From assembly GCA_025917655.1 (NCBI GenBank), contig CP084617.1:992001-1056000 (forward strand): 64,000 nucleotides of DNA, in the 5' to 3' direction. The position numbers were made by a program, and so were the translations under genes. Each line of letters starts with the position of its first letter. Within the stretch, counting starts at the first letter, position 1. This document shows, piece by piece, positions 1-12,253 of the stretch. Under the pieces are notes generated by a model. The model was not told where the DNA came from and did not search any database. It saw only the letters and a program-made list of their open reading frames with translations. Source of the stretch: Chlorella sorokiniana (taxonomy: Eukaryota; Chlorophyta; Trebouxiophyceae; Chlorellales; Chlorellaceae).

Positions 1-206
1 GGACATAGGTGGGAAAGTGGTTGGGTTTGGGTTGGGGGCAAGTGGGACAGGGGTCAGGGTTGGGGCCAGACGCGGATTGGTGGGTGAAGGCGGTGTGCGC
101 GGGCAAGGATGGTGTCCCTGATGGCCACATAGCCACAATGGATGCAGTCTGGTGGATCTTTGTTGTGGGGCAACCTTTGCCACCCTGGCTCGTTCGTCTC
201 GTGCAG

Positions 207-310
207 ACAAGAGCGGCAAGCTGGACTTTGGCGAATGGCTCGAGTTCTGGCTGGAGAAGAGCCGCAAGTATGCGTGGAGGGAGGGCAAGCAGCCCACAGA
301 CACCAAGTGA
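207..310 (+). CDS. C-terminal exon of an EF-hand protein (5' part outside window)
   Basis: The exon opens after a TGCAG acceptor at about 202-206 and ends at TGA 308-310, giving 34 codons. It starts inside a calcium-binding EF-hand loop: the residues DKSGKLDFGEWLEF fit loop positions 3-12, with Asp at 3, Ser at 5, Gly at 6, Asp at 9 and Glu at 12, so the first loop residues lie on an upstream exon. A basic tail rich in Lys and Arg follows and ends in TDTK. The preceding 200 bases look like G-rich intron. Which EF-hand protein this is cannot be told from one half-motif. The gene is convergent with the proton-pump gene downstream. Confidence 0.6.
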
Positions 311-1275
311 AGAGCGTTGAACCAGACCGGTGCGAACATGTTACGATGCCAAGCTGCATCCTTGCTTGGTGGCCACGTGGCCACCAAGGGGGTGCATCCC
401 TCCTTTTGATGTGTACCCAGAGAAGCTGTTATTGAGCCATTGAGCCTCCACGACAAGAACGCCCTGAACCCACCGTGCCCAACCAACAAACTTTCTGTAC
501 CAGGCCACCCCTGTTGTTCCTGCGCTTCACACCTGCTATACTTGCTGAATAGTGTTCGAGATAACTGTGAGGAGAGGACCAGTCTTGGCATTTTAGAGCA
601 GAAAGGAAGTCGGAGGACAACAGCATGGGTCGTGGGCAGGGCTGAAGCATGGATCAAGCAGGCGCATTCTTTTCAATGCATCAGAAGCGCATCTATGTTA
701 GCAAGGGCAAACACGCACGCACAAGCAAATGCTAGCGCATCATACGCGGTGCACTGAACCGTTGCTGCCGCCGCTTGCAACGCCGGCTGGTGAGGGCGCG
801 GCGTGCACTGCAACCTCCTGCAGGCCCTCGTACGATGGATCTGCGGGAGAGGGACCGCAAACAGCTGAGATCAGCTGGCTGGACGGTGAGCAGGCGTCTA
901 AAGCAGGTCACCACAAGCTTAAATAGCTGCCGCAGCGGCAGCAGCTCACCCCTGGGGAAGTGCCCGGTAACGTCGCGCGAGCTGAGCCGCACAGCCAGCA
1001 CGCGCTGCACCTCCTGCATGTCGCAAGCTTCAAACGAGTCGGCTGGCATTGATACACCAGGGACAAGTCCGGAAAGGAGCAAGAAGAGAAGGACCGAGCG
1101 GAGTCACCTCTTTTGCCAGCACAGGGTGGCGCCGGCGCTCCACGACAGCAACAAGTGGGGCGCACATGCCGGCAAAGCAGTCCTGCAGGTGAATGAACAA
1201 GGAGCGGCTCAGCAGAGCAACATGAACCTTCCTCCCTACCAAGCCTCCCGGCCTCTTTCCATCACAGCGCCCCAT
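311..1275. other. Intergenic/3' region, possibly with extra exons of the proton pump
   Basis: This stretch separates the EF-hand gene (+) from the H+-ATPase gene (-). On the minus strand an open frame at 732-1056 and a shorter one near 1120-1195 (reading DCFAGMCAPLVAVVERRR) could be additional C-terminal exons of the ATPase, because they are bordered by plausible GT and CAG sites. I recognise no family in them, so the simpler reading is 3' untranslated DNA. No TGTAA signal is visible on either strand. Confidence 0.4.
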
Positions 1276-4200
1276 TCAGCCCTGGTCGCTCTGCTGAACA
1301 CCCACCGACACCGCCTCCTCCAGCTGCTCTGACATGCGCTCCGCCCAGTTGCCGGGCACATCGATCCAGCGAACCCACGCAGGGGGCGCTCGCCGCGTGT
1401 GTGGCAGCGCTCCTGTGTCGGGAGCAAAGCTAAGCAGGCAGAGCTCAGTCAGGCGTGTTGGTGGTGGGGGGTTGGGGGAGGGCTGGCTTGTGCAACAGGC
1501 GTGGCCAGAGTTGTGCCTGCGACCTTCGAGCGAACCACGCGGCCCCCTCAGCACCTTGATCTTGTCGTAGCGGTGGAAGAGGCGCTGCACCAGCGCCTTT
1601 GCCACGTCAGCCACCTGCACATGACAGGCAGGCCTTGCAGGTCGCTCGTGCCGGATACAGGCACTGGGAGAAGTTGAGGCACAGTGAAGAGCTGGCAAGC
1701 CGGCTGGCACTGGGCCCCCATGCAGCCAAGGGCCCTGCCTGGAGCCAGACGATGACGTAGAACAGGGCCACCAGCACGGGCACCCAGCCTGCAGGTTTGG
1801 CAGGACAGAGGCCCACACCGGAACAGCTTCAGCGCTCCCGCTTCGAACTCGGTTTCAGCTTGCAGGTGCAGCACACGGCCTGAAGTGTCATTCCATGGAG
1901 GCCCCCGCCCCACCTGCCCCCACCAACACGGCCACGCCGCCGTCTGGCTGGGTGTCGCGCGGCCAGTACACGGCGATGAAGATGGAGGCCAGCACAAACG
2001 CCAGAACGGGTGCAATCAGCAGCAGGCTGGGGCGCGGTGCGCTGCAGCAGAGAGCGGGCGTGCATGGGAAGACAACTTGACGAGCATCCTGAGCGCGCGC
2101 AATCATGCGTTTCGACAGCGCGCGGCATGCCGGTTCAGGCGCATCTTGCCGACCAGCATGCAGCGTTCACGCATGCTGCTGTTCACCTGCGGCTGCTGAA
2201 GTGCCACCACAGGGAAGGGTTCCTGGTGAGGAGGATGCTGAGCTGGATGAAGCAGGTCAGGGCCAGGTACATGATGGCCACCGTCTGCGGGGGGCAAAGC
2301 AGCGCAGGCAGCGCAATTGCAGCTGTGCATTGAAAAGGCGGAGGAAGAGCGGTTGCACGCTGCACTGTCGCATGACGTCCCGCAGTGTGCTTGCCTGGCC
2401 GTTGGTCACCACAGCGGGGTCAGTCTCCGGATCCAGGCTGGTGTTCCACCCTGGGGGAAGAAAGTGAGCAGAGTCAGTCCGGCCGACGTGGCCTGCACCA
2501 CCACGCGCATTTGGCTGTCTGTCGGGGCTGCTGTCGTATCAGTGCCACACGGGGCCGCTCCTCACAGTGCCAGAAGTTGAGGCTGGTGGGGTCGGCGAGC
2601 AGCAGCAGCAGGATGAGCGTGCCGACGCCGATGCTGCCAATGGCAAAGGCCACCGCCAGGCACTTGGTCATGTTGAACGTCTCCGGCACGTCGCTGCTGT
2701 GCACCTGCGCAGGCCCGGGAGGGCAGCTGGCGGCGAGTGCAGTGTTGCGCCGCAAGGTGCGGCGCCGAGTGCTCTGGAAGCGGGGCAGGGCATGCGCAGC
2801 CTTGGGGGGCCGGCGGGTCGCCCGCCGCCTGCCTTGCCTTGTCGAACGAGGTGGCCATAACGCTGAGGTCGTTGGTGAGGGAGATGATGACCAGGGCCCA
2901 AGTGGGGAACTCCAGCTTGACGCAGATGATGCCGAAGAAGAAAAACTGCTTGGGGGAGGGGCACACCATGCAGCATGGTGGAGGGCTTGCGCGAGCCTGC
3001 CTGCACGCAACCTGATGGCAAACACTGCCAGCCCTCCACTGCACCCCGTTGCACAACAAAGCCCACCCCAGGATGACGAGGGATGAGGACATTCGGTAGA
3101 TGATGTAGGTCTGCAGGCGGCGGAAGATCTTTCTGGAGCGGATGATGGCGGTGACGATGGTGCTGATGCCCTCCTGCGCGGAGGGGGAAGAAGGAGATCG
3201 GGGGAAGCTCTCGTGGGGAGCAGCAGACGGGCATGGAGAGGCAGCAAGCACGCGGGGAGCAGCAGAGGGGGAGTCACGGGGGCTGTGGGAGACAGCAGGT
3301 TGGTTGGATGCTGCGCTGCCTCTTGACCATCCTGCTGGGCTGCTGTGAAGGCTGGCCCGGAGCACAGGAGTGGGTGGACACCCGGCAGCACGGCCCTCCG
3401 CCAGGCTGGCGCCAACCTGGGTGAGGATGATGTCGGCGGCGCCCTTGGCGGCGGCGGTGGCGCCCGCCACAGCGATGCCGACGTTGGCCCGCTTCAGGGC
3501 CGGCGCATCGTTCACGCCGTCGCCTGCAGGCGCGGGAAATGGGGCGGGCATGCTCGCACCCGTGAATCGCGTCACAGGCACCACTGCACCACGGGGACCG
3601 GGCTCGCATGCCGCACCTGTCATGCCGACCAGCATGCCGCGCGACTGCAGCGCCTCCACAATTTTGAACTTGTGTTCGGGGTACACGCCAGCAAAGCCAT
3701 CCACGGCGCTGGCCTGAAGGTTGGGCAAGGGGGGGTGGTGGTGGTGGTGGGGGGGGGCGGGCGGGCAAGATGGGGGAGTGAGGGGGGCAGGTGGCTCAAC
3801 CAACAACCAGGCAGGGATGATGCCGTCACGGTGCGGCAGTGGTGACCCGAAGCAGCAGCAGTCCACAGCAGCCTGCAGGGGGCCTGCAGCAGTAGAGCTG
3901 GGCATGGGCAGCCAGCAATGGGCAGCAGCGCGCTGCGCGCCTTGGCCGCCAGCTGGGCGCTGGGGCGCCGCCCTTGGCGCCCTCCTCGCCCGCCATGAGC
4001 TCGGCGCCCTCCATGATGTTGGTGCCCAGGCCCAGGCGGCGGCACGTCTCCACCGCGATGGCATGCTGGTCACCAGTGACCATCTTGACCTGCACAATAC
4101 AGCAGAATCAGGGTGGGCAGGGAGGTACTACAGGCAGGGAGCGCAGCTGGCGTGCAGACAGGCCCACCTGACGGCTGCCCTGCCCAGCACAGTGGCAAGC

Positions 4201-7200
4201 TGCAGCGCGCCGTCATTGGCAAGGGCAGCCCCGCCCCTGTTGCCAGTGCTGCCTGCACCCGCACGCACGCAGCAGCAGCCCACCTCCACCCCCAGGCTGG
4301 TGGCCAGGCGGATGGTCTCTGCTGAGTCCTCTCTGGGGGGTCCAGCAGGCTGCGCAAGCGGATCGCAAGCAGCTTCGGCGACCATTCAGGTGCAGCCGCT
4401 GGCTGGGAGGCAGTGCATGCAGTCCCGCCATTGCAGCACGCATGCCAGAGAGCCGCTGAGTGGTGGCACAGTGACACATCTGCCCTTGCGTTGCCCCCTG
4501 GGCCCCCCACGGCCCAAGACGCCAGCGCACCTGATGAGGCCCACCAGCTGCCAGGTGGCGCCGCCGTCGGCGCTCTCCGCCACCGCCAGCGTGCGCAGCC
4601 CCTCGACGCGCGCTCCGCGATGTATCTGCCGGGCGGCAGGGGACAGTCACGGCTGGCCTGAGCACAGCAACAGTGTGAGGAACAGACCCTCAGGGGCCAC
4701 CCACCTGTCCACTGCCTGCCTGGCCCCGTTGTCCTGGAGCAGGTCCCGCACAATCTGCGGCGCTCCCTTGCAGGTCACGAGGCGCCGGCCGTCGGGCGCC
4801 ACCACCTGCGCCAAGCAATGTGCAGCGTTTGGGCGTGCGAATGCGGGCATGCGACGGCGAGGCCTGGGTTTGGCGGGACAGGTTTCCCCGATTCGGCAAA
4901 TCGGGCGCAGCAGCAACGTTGCGACTCTGGAGCTTTATCGTCCTGCGTGCTGCCACCCCCCCCCGCCCCCGCGCTCATCTGACCTCCGCCAGGGTCTTTT
5001 TGTCCACGGGGTTGAAGGGCACCAGGCGGGTGACGGTCCAGGCGGAAATGGCGGCGGGGTCGCCTCCCATGGCCCCCGTCATGGCTCGGTCGATGGCGTC
5101 CTGGGCCAGCGGGGGCCAGCAGGAGAGTGCAGGCTGTGAAACATGCAAACCCAGGCAACCTTTGGTGTGCCAAGGGATTGGGAGCGACGAATTGATGTGA
5201 GTCAATGCAGGGCGTCACCCCACCTGGTTGGTCCACTTTGCGGAGAGGCTGGCCCTGAGCAGCACGTCGTCGGCGCTCAAGCCCCCAGGCCTGCACCCGA
5301 ATCCACCACAAAGCGGGGGCAGAACCGCGCAATAGCGTGTCAGCCTCCTGTGCAACCAGCACGGCGCCCACACCGCTTGCCATGGCCAGGCACATTGGGA
5401 CCAAAGCGCACAATCGCTGAGTGGCAGGCCAGCCCCTGCCCGCGTGCCCACCTCGATGTCGTTCTTGTCCAGGCTGAGCTGGTTGAGCGTCAGGGTGCCC
5501 GTCTTGTCTGCAGGCGGGCGCGGCAGCAGCGGGTTGGGCCGGCGCCAGGCAGCGTGCTTGTGCGCCTCGCTCAGATGAGCAGCTACTCCAGGTGTGCAGC
5601 AGCAGCTTTTGACCCGAGCGGAATGCAACAGCAGGGCGTGCTCGCAGAGGCCCACCCGAGCAGAGGATCTCCATGCCGCTCATCTCCTCCAGCGCCGACA
5701 GCCTGCGCGAGTGGTGAAGCCACCCAACGATGCGTCGTGCAGCGGTTGGTGGGGGCTCACGCATGCCCGGCAGCGCACACCAGGCAGGGCACCGGCTGCC
5801 GGCTCTCGCCTGCTGACGATCGCCTTCTCCGCCACCATCTCGCGTGCTCCGGCAGCCAGCACCGCCCGGTCACCACAGGCATGCCGATGGGCACCACGCT
5901 CACATACACCACAAACGCAATCTGTGGGGGAGCGGCGGCACGCGGTGTGGCTCCCAAACTGCGTCTGGCGGCGCCCAGCCAGGCGCAACACTCGTGTCCA
6001 CCCTCATTGGCGCTGTACCAGGTGCCCGACATGGAAGAACCGCCGGCAGCGCCAACAGTTATTCGACCGTGCCTCACCACAAAAGCGTACCCCACGTCTC
6101 CGTTGCGGCCGATGAGCACACCCAGGATGGCCAGGCAGCCGGCGGCGCCGATGATGCCCAGCGCGGCGCTCACGCGCCCCAGCACCTGCGCGTGGCACAC
6201 ACCCCGACAGATCGGCTTCCTGACAAGCAAGACAGACGAGCATGTGCAACACCGCTCAATTGTCTGGAGGAGGTTCAATTCCATTCAGCAAGAGGCTGGT
6301 CCCTGGGCCGAGTTTGATGCAGCCTGGCGCTGCAGCAACACCCCATCCTCGCTCGCCGTCTGCAGGTGGCCTCGCTCCTCTGGCGCCCCCAGCAGCGCCA
6401 TGGTGCGCCCGAAGAAGGTGTCGGCGCCGGTGGACACCACTACCGCGTCCAGCTCGCCGCTGGCCACCACCGCGCCCGACAGGATCTGTGGGTCGTGCAG
6501 GGAGGCATCGCGGCAGCTGTTTGGACGGCTGGTGTGACTGTCAGCGGCAAGGGATGCAGGCTTTGGCTGCTGTGTGCTCGCGGAGAGGGCCCAGCTGCGG
6601 GAGCGACAGGCCGTGTTGCGCGCACGTGCTGGCAGCCGTGACCTCGAGGCGCTCCTCGTGCGAATGCCAACGAGCGGCTCTCTAATCGCGGCCCTCATGC
6701 CCCAAACACTGGTTGCCACTGCTGGCATCCCCTCTCACATCACCGCCTCCCCAGCTCACCTTGTCCCCCGGGCGCCTGTCTTCTGCCCCTCATGCCCGAG
6801 ATGCTGCACGCCACATCCCTCCCAACATCACCGCCTCCCCAGCTCACCTTGTCCCCGGGCGCCGCGTCACCGCCAGCGACTCGCCCGTGAGCGACGACTC
6901 GTCAACCTTCAGGGGCTCGCCCGGCCGACCAGCTGCAGGAGGTGCGGCGGCCCAGCGGCAGGTCAGAGCAGCAGGCCAGAGCCCCCCCGCCAGTCGCGTG
7001 TTGCCCGGCCTCTGGCAGCTTGCTCGAGGAGCGACTGAACACCAGCAGGGTTGGGGCGGCAGCATGGGGTGTGAAGGCATCCCCGCGGGAGGGCCTGCCT
7101 TGCAGTCGGCGGGGATGACGTCGCCGCCCTTGAGAGCTATGAGGTCCCCGGGCACCAGCTCCCGCACCGCCAGCTCCTGCCACTCGCCATCGCGACGCAC

Positions 7201-8303
7201 CAGCGCATGCGGCGCTGCCAGGTCCTGGAAGCGGAAAGGCGTTGGCACGTTTCGTTTTTTTTTTTTTTTTTTTTGGGGGGCAGGCTTTAATACTCTGCAA
7301 GCGGACGTGGTGAGGGAGCCTGCTTGCAAACCCTCACCCCACCACAGCTGCACCCTCCATCGCCGCCGGCATGTGCACGCCGCTCACCTCCAGCTCCCGA
7401 ATCGCGTTGCCGGCGTTGCGGTCCGTGAAGTAGCCCACCCAGACAATGAGGTTCAGTTCAATGAGCTGCACAGGGGGACCCAGTCGCAGGAACGTGGGGT
7501 GCATGCAAGCACACAAGATCAGACAAGCGAGTGACATGAGCTTGCCTGGTCGGTGCACACAGCGCGGCACTGCAGCCAATGCCATTGTGCAGCATGCCGC
7601 GCGGCTGCGGCGGCCGCTGCCAATCACCAGCAGGGTGAACGAGGTCCAGCCGCGGCTGCCGTTGTTCTCGACGGAGGCTGACACGATGGCGGCGGCCACG
7701 ATGACGAGGCAGACCCAGTCCAGGTAGCGCCACGCAATCTTCTTCCATTCCGGAGTCTGCAAGGCAGGGGGGCATGGCGATGACACCGCAGCAGGGGCAA
7801 TGCCATGCGCAGGCCAGTGTGCCTCGGCTTATGCATCCACATGTGCTTGCAGCAGTGCAGGCTGGCCAACGACAGCCATGCAGGTGCAGCCCGGCAGCGC
7901 GGGCGGCAGCACAGCAGCAGGCTGGACAGGCGTGTGGATAATGGCAGAGCACCCTCGGATGTGACCCGGCAGGTGAGACCTCCCTACCTGCTTCGTCTTC
8001 ACCTCATTGAAGCCATGCTCCTTGTGCAGCTCTTCTGCCTGCAGGCCAGATGGATAGGTTAGGCCAGACCCTCCATGCTTGCTGTACTGTTCTGCTCGCG
8101 CTGAGGGGTAGGGCCCTGCCTTTCAAAGGACATGAAGCTAAATACCCCTGCAGCGGCGGTGGCACCAGAGGGCGCAGCGCACCCACCTGCTGGCTGGTCA
8201 GACCGGGCGGGTGCGACTTGCCGTCGTGAGCGTCGGCGGTGGCCGTTGTTTTGGCAGCGGGCTGCCCTGGGGCATCAGGTGCTTGCACGCTGTCAGAACT
8301 CAT
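1276..8303 (-). CDS. Plasma-membrane proton-pumping P-type ATPase (P3A), many exons
   Basis: ATP-driven H+ export at the plasma membrane. The start ATG (8301-8303) opens [10 protein letters not shown]. Reading down the minus strand one meets the N-terminal helix ([13 protein letters not shown]), first membrane helices ([16 protein letters not shown], about 7700), the actuator TGES (DESSLTGES, about 6890), TFFGRT (about 6400), the phosphorylated Asp in [11 protein letters not shown] (about 5500), the nucleotide-binding CKGAP (about 4770), [16 protein letters not shown] (about 4060), the hinge [16 protein letters not shown] (about 3500) and C-terminal membrane helices (about 3100-1900). The TGDQ and DGVNDAP blocks match fungal and plant H+ pumps rather than Ca2+ pumps. 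The last recognisable block ([19 protein letters not shown], about 1600) is followed by an exon ending in TGA at 1276; further exons down to 732 are possible. At least one one-base loss occurs (6855). Confidence 0.9.
6737..6863. repeat. Duplicated exon end plus splice donor inside the H+-ATPase gene
   Basis: A 39-40 base block occurs at 6737-6776 and again at 6825-6863. On the minus strand each copy holds the end of the exon coding RRPGDK and its GTGAGC donor. The copies differ only by one C: five C in the first, four in the second. Five restores the expected reading frame. Confidence 0.85.
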
Positions 8304-9155
8304 CTTGTTGTCGGTCTGCTAGAGCGAAGGCTCGACAGCAATCCAAGGCTAGCAGGTGCTGAGAAGAACAGCGGCACGCAAGCAAGGTGTGGCAGAGGAG
8401 GAGCAGGTTCGCGCACAGAGGGTTTTGCGTTAAGAAAACTGCTTTCTAGCTACTCCGATACTCTAAGTTCGCGTTGACCGTCAGCTCCCCTTCCGAGCGA
8501 AGGGAGCCTCCGCCAGAGCCGCTCTTGGAGGGCAGCGTCTCACAATCCATGACATGTGCTGCATAAAGGTGCCCTCCGAAAGTTTCCGAAAGGGCTGTCG
8601 TTCCGCACAAGATGTTCAAGCTCATTCCACAACCCAGGTGACTGCCGGCGGTGCTGATGTGGCAACCCCCAAGCGGTTGGGCCCAGCGAGCGGTGCGCCC
8701 AATGCTCAACGCCAAAGTGGGAGTCAGGAGGTTGTGACAACGACATTGTGAAGACAGTCTCGTTTGAATGTACGTCACGTGCTGATTTGATGCTCATCGT
8801 GGGCACATGACTGATTCGTTCATTGCATTCGTGCATGAGGCGGAATCACGCAAGTGAACATAGCAGCAGTACCGCATGACAATGACAGGGAAAGAATGGG
8901 AATAACAGAGGCTGGAGGAGGTAAGCAGGCAGGTGAGCTGTAAGCAGGAGTGGCTATCAGACTGTGCCCCCAAGCTGGGCAGTTGGAAAACTGTGTTTGA
9001 CGACAGCAATGGACAGGAGCGCGTTGTGGTCACGCCCTCGCACACTATACTACAGTTGTGGCAGCGGCTGGGACGTGACGGCGTGCGGAAGCCACCAACC
9101 GCTGGAGCGCGCTCCTGCAGGTGACGGTGCCGCGCTGCCGCCGCGCGGGCCACGG
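8304..9155. promoter_or_regulatory. H+-ATPase upstream region and PP5 3' end
   Basis: Tandem minus-strand genes: about 300 bases nearest 9155 should be PP5 3' untranslated DNA, and the rest the ATPase 5' leader and promoter. No coding exon, TATA box or recognised element is visible. Base composition is visibly less GC-rich than the neighbouring exons. Confidence 0.4.
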
Positions 9156-12015
9156 CTAGAGCATGGACGCCCAGGCCCCGGCGGCGTACGCCATGGGCCG
9201 CTTGTCGGGGTGGGGCGCGGCGTCGAACTGGGTGAAGGAGGGCGTGCAGTCGGCGTCGAAGCGGATGAACGCGCCCTTGTTGCCCATCTGGTCGCAGTAG
9301 TTGGGGGCGGAGAAGATGGTGACGGTGTAGCCGTCGTGGGCCACCTCGTACCCTGCGTCCTTGACCTCGTGCGAGCGCACCACCATCTGCAGGCCGTTGG
9401 CCTCCAGCCAGGCCTTGGCCACGTCGGGACCAAAGGCCACGCCCACCCCGCGCTGCGAGGGAGCAAGCGGCAAGCCAGGAGCGGGCGAGTGGAGGTGGAG
9501 GGCAGGGGGCGAGAGGGCGGGGAGGCCAGCAGGCACACGCAGCTGCAAAGCCGCCCGAGCCCGTGCAGGCACCGATGCAGGGCGGCGCCTTGCAAGCCGT
9601 CCCGGGGCAGCAGGGCGCAAGCAGGCCGCGACGGCTTGGGCGGGTGGGGGCACAGGGTGCGCCGCGCCTTGCCTTGTTGGGCACCATGCCGGGCGCGTCC
9701 TGCGGGTCGTTCCACAGCATCTCGCACATGGGGCCGCTCTCGGGCGGCTCGCGGTTGCGGTCCACCCGCCGCACGTCGTCCAGGCTGGCGCCGCAGGCAA
9801 CAGGCGGGCCTCCGTGCACCTGCTCGAAGCAAGGCGGGGGTTGAGAAAAGGGGTGAGGGGGTGGGGGTGGGGGGAGTTGGCGTGCAGGGGGGCAGGAGAG
9901 GCCCTGCGTGTGGCTGCAATGAACGCCACAGAACACCGGCGCCAGCCAGGTCATGCAAGGCATGCACCAGCTTCGCACTGCTTTGCTGCCCAGCCGCCTG
10001 CTCCTCACCACCAACACTTTGCTGTTGATGACGTAGCCCAGGGGCAGCCAGCAGAAGGTCTCGCGGAACACCTCCGCCATCTGAGCCGTATACTTGGCCT
10101 TCACCTCACCCACAAAGCCTGCAGGTGCCAATGCGGGTATGTGGTCGGGAGGATGCGCGGGTGTGTCAGCGGTTGGGGGCTCCAGCGCATGGGCAGGCAA
10201 GAGCAGCATGGGCCTGGGCCTAGACCGCGCGTAACGAACTCTGTGTGCAAGGCCCCGCAACAGCCTGCCGCAGCAACGGCAGCAGCGAGACCGCGCAGGC
10301 TGGTTCAGCGGCGCACCGTAGATGGTGTTCATGGACTTGGCCTCGTGGTTGCCGCGCGTGAGGTGCATGTGCTGCGGGTACAGGCACTTGAAGGCCAGCA
10401 GCGTGAGGATGATCTCCACTGACCTGCGCGGGGGCGCGCGGTGATGAACCACCATGAACGACCACGGCAGCAATGCCCACAGGCGACAGCGGCAGAGGAG
10501 GCGGCAATGCGCAGGTAGGGTGGGCGGGCTCTCCGGAGCGGCGCCACCGCGTGCTGCCGCGCGGCCCGCACCACGAGCCGCGGTCCACAAAGTCGCCGTT
10601 GAAGAGGTAGGGGTTGGCCTCGCTGGGCAGGCCGTTGAGGTCGAAAATGCGCAGCAGGTCGTAAAACTGGCCGTGCGTGTCGCCGCACACCGTGATCTCG
10701 CCGCCAGCGGGCACCTCCACATCCACCAGGGCCGGCAGGGCCTTCAAGATGGCCTGGGCCTGCGGGCGGGGTGGGAAGGGGCGGACGGGGCGCGTGCTCA
10801 GCCGGCAGCGGGCACCGCAGCAGCTTGAGCGGGGGAGGCCCTCCTCGCTACCTGCCCCGCTGCCCGCGCACTGGTTTTGCACCTGCAGGATGATCTCAAA
10901 GGCGTAGCGCCGGTGTATGAGCTGCTCATCCTTGAACGCCGCCAGCATGGCCTTGACAAACTCCAGCGTCACCCGCAGCCCGCCGCTCTCGTCGGCTGTT
11001 CAGCAGCAATGACAGGGGCGAGGTAAGGCACGTCAGCGGTTGCCGGCTGTGCAGCGAGCCGCCAGCACGGCGCCATGGCGGCAGAGCTTTCGAGCGCCGG
11101 CGTGCAACGCTGCGGCTCACCCTCCATGCGCGGCCCGCTGTACCCCTCCTCCACCACAATGTCCTCCAGCACGACGCTGTCGGAGATTGGCGCCTCGTCA
11201 GGCATGGCCAGCGCGCGCTCAAAGGCCTGCCGCTTCAGCTCCCGCTCCGCCTCAGCCAGCTGTGGACCCAGGGCAGGGTGGACTCGTGGCGCTCGCTCAA
11301 CGCGAGGCAACAAACCCAGGCATGACAGCTGCGGCAGCCCTCGGCCAGCGTGGGCTTCGCCTAGGCCGCAGCAAGCCGGGATGCTGCCACTCATGATCAT
11401 CGCTCCCTACTGCTCCCCTTGCTCCTCGTGGCACCTGACGTGGCAACCCAAAACACAGCGCTCACACCAGGTGCGTTGAAAAACGCACCTTGCGCCGCAG
11501 GTCTGGGTCGCTGGGCGCCAACCGGATGGCCGCCCGGAAGTCGCGCACCGCGTCCTTGAAGTGGCCCAGCGCAAAGGATGCATCGCCGCGGCGGTAGTAC
11601 CCCTTGGCATACCTGTCGTCCAGCTCCAGCGCCTTGGTGGCATCCGCGATCGCGCCGCCGAACTCCTCCAGCCGGATGGCCGCAAACGCGCGGTTGCCCC
11701 ACAGCACGGCGGACGTGGGGTCCGCTTCTATGGCTTTGGTGTACAGCTGCTGCGCCTGCACATAGCGCTTGTCTGCAGCGCAGCGGTGTGGGCAGCGCGA
11801 TGCAGCGTCAAGAGCGGCCACGGCAGGGGGAGCGGCGGGTGGCGGGAGTTGAAAAGGGTGCACAGCCGCGGCGCAGCTGAAGTCGATTGGACAGCGTATA
11901 ATTTGCCTTTGAAAGCAGAGTTGCCAGCCTCTTTCAACTTGACCGCCTCCGCCTTTGATGTCTCTGACATCTTGTGCTGCTGGCCCACAGTGATCGCCGC
12001 CACAGGCACTGTCAT
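9156..12015 (-). CDS. PP5: Serine/threonine protein phosphatase 5 (TPR-PP5)
   Basis: PP5 dephosphorylates Ser/Thr residues and works with HSP90 through its TPR domain. In-frame ATGs lie at 12015 and 11970; the second ([18 protein letters not shown]) fits family length better. TPR helices follow ([37 protein letters not shown]), then a linker and the PPP catalytic core: [11 protein letters not shown] (about 10680), GDFVDRG (about 10590), LTRGNHE (about 10360), a conserved HGG (about 9820) and [15 protein letters not shown] (about 9290). The metal ligands are all present. The stop is TAG at 9156-9158. Intron 1 (11773-11906) has a GC donor: only AAAG|GCAAAT joins the TPR in frame (FK-DKRY). The gene is divergent from SERF with 238 bases between ATGs. 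Confidence 0.93.
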
Positions 12016-12253
12016 GCCGTCGACCCTCCAAAGTGTGATCTAGCGATTGCGGGAAGGCGCAGGGACGGTTCATGGTCGAGGCCAGCACAGCACTCCTAGC
12101 GCGCGCCCTCCCCTTTTGACGGGCAGCCGGCGGCTACTCGCCCCATCTTATAACATCTCCGGCCTCGTTGCGCACCGAAGGGCGTGCGCGCTGCCGGCCC
12201 CGCTTCTGGAGCTTCCCTCAACCGCCTCCTCCTCCTGCAAGCCTCCCTGCAGA
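12016..12253. promoter_or_regulatory. Shared divergent promoter PP5 / SERF
   Basis: Only 238 bases separate the two start codons, so both promoters and 5' leaders must lie here. No known element is recognised. Confidence 0.5.

Noticed and set aside
1-60. Telomere-like G-rich repeat
   Set aside because: No regular TTTAGGG units; just an irregular G-rich intron.
732-1056. Separate minus-strand gene downstream of the H+-ATPase
   Set aside because: No ATG-anchored conserved sequence; kept only as a possible extra ATPase exon.
3721-5139. 472-codon plus-strand open frame
   Set aside because: Antisense to H+-ATPase exons, with low-complexity translation.
7255-7276. Run of about 20 T as a retroposon tail
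   Set aside because: On the coding (minus) strand it is poly-A in an intron, but no insertion flanks or target duplication are visible.
8794-10722. 642-codon minus-strand open frame as one exon
   Set aside because: It reads through PP5 introns; PP5 motifs lie in different frames joined by splicing.
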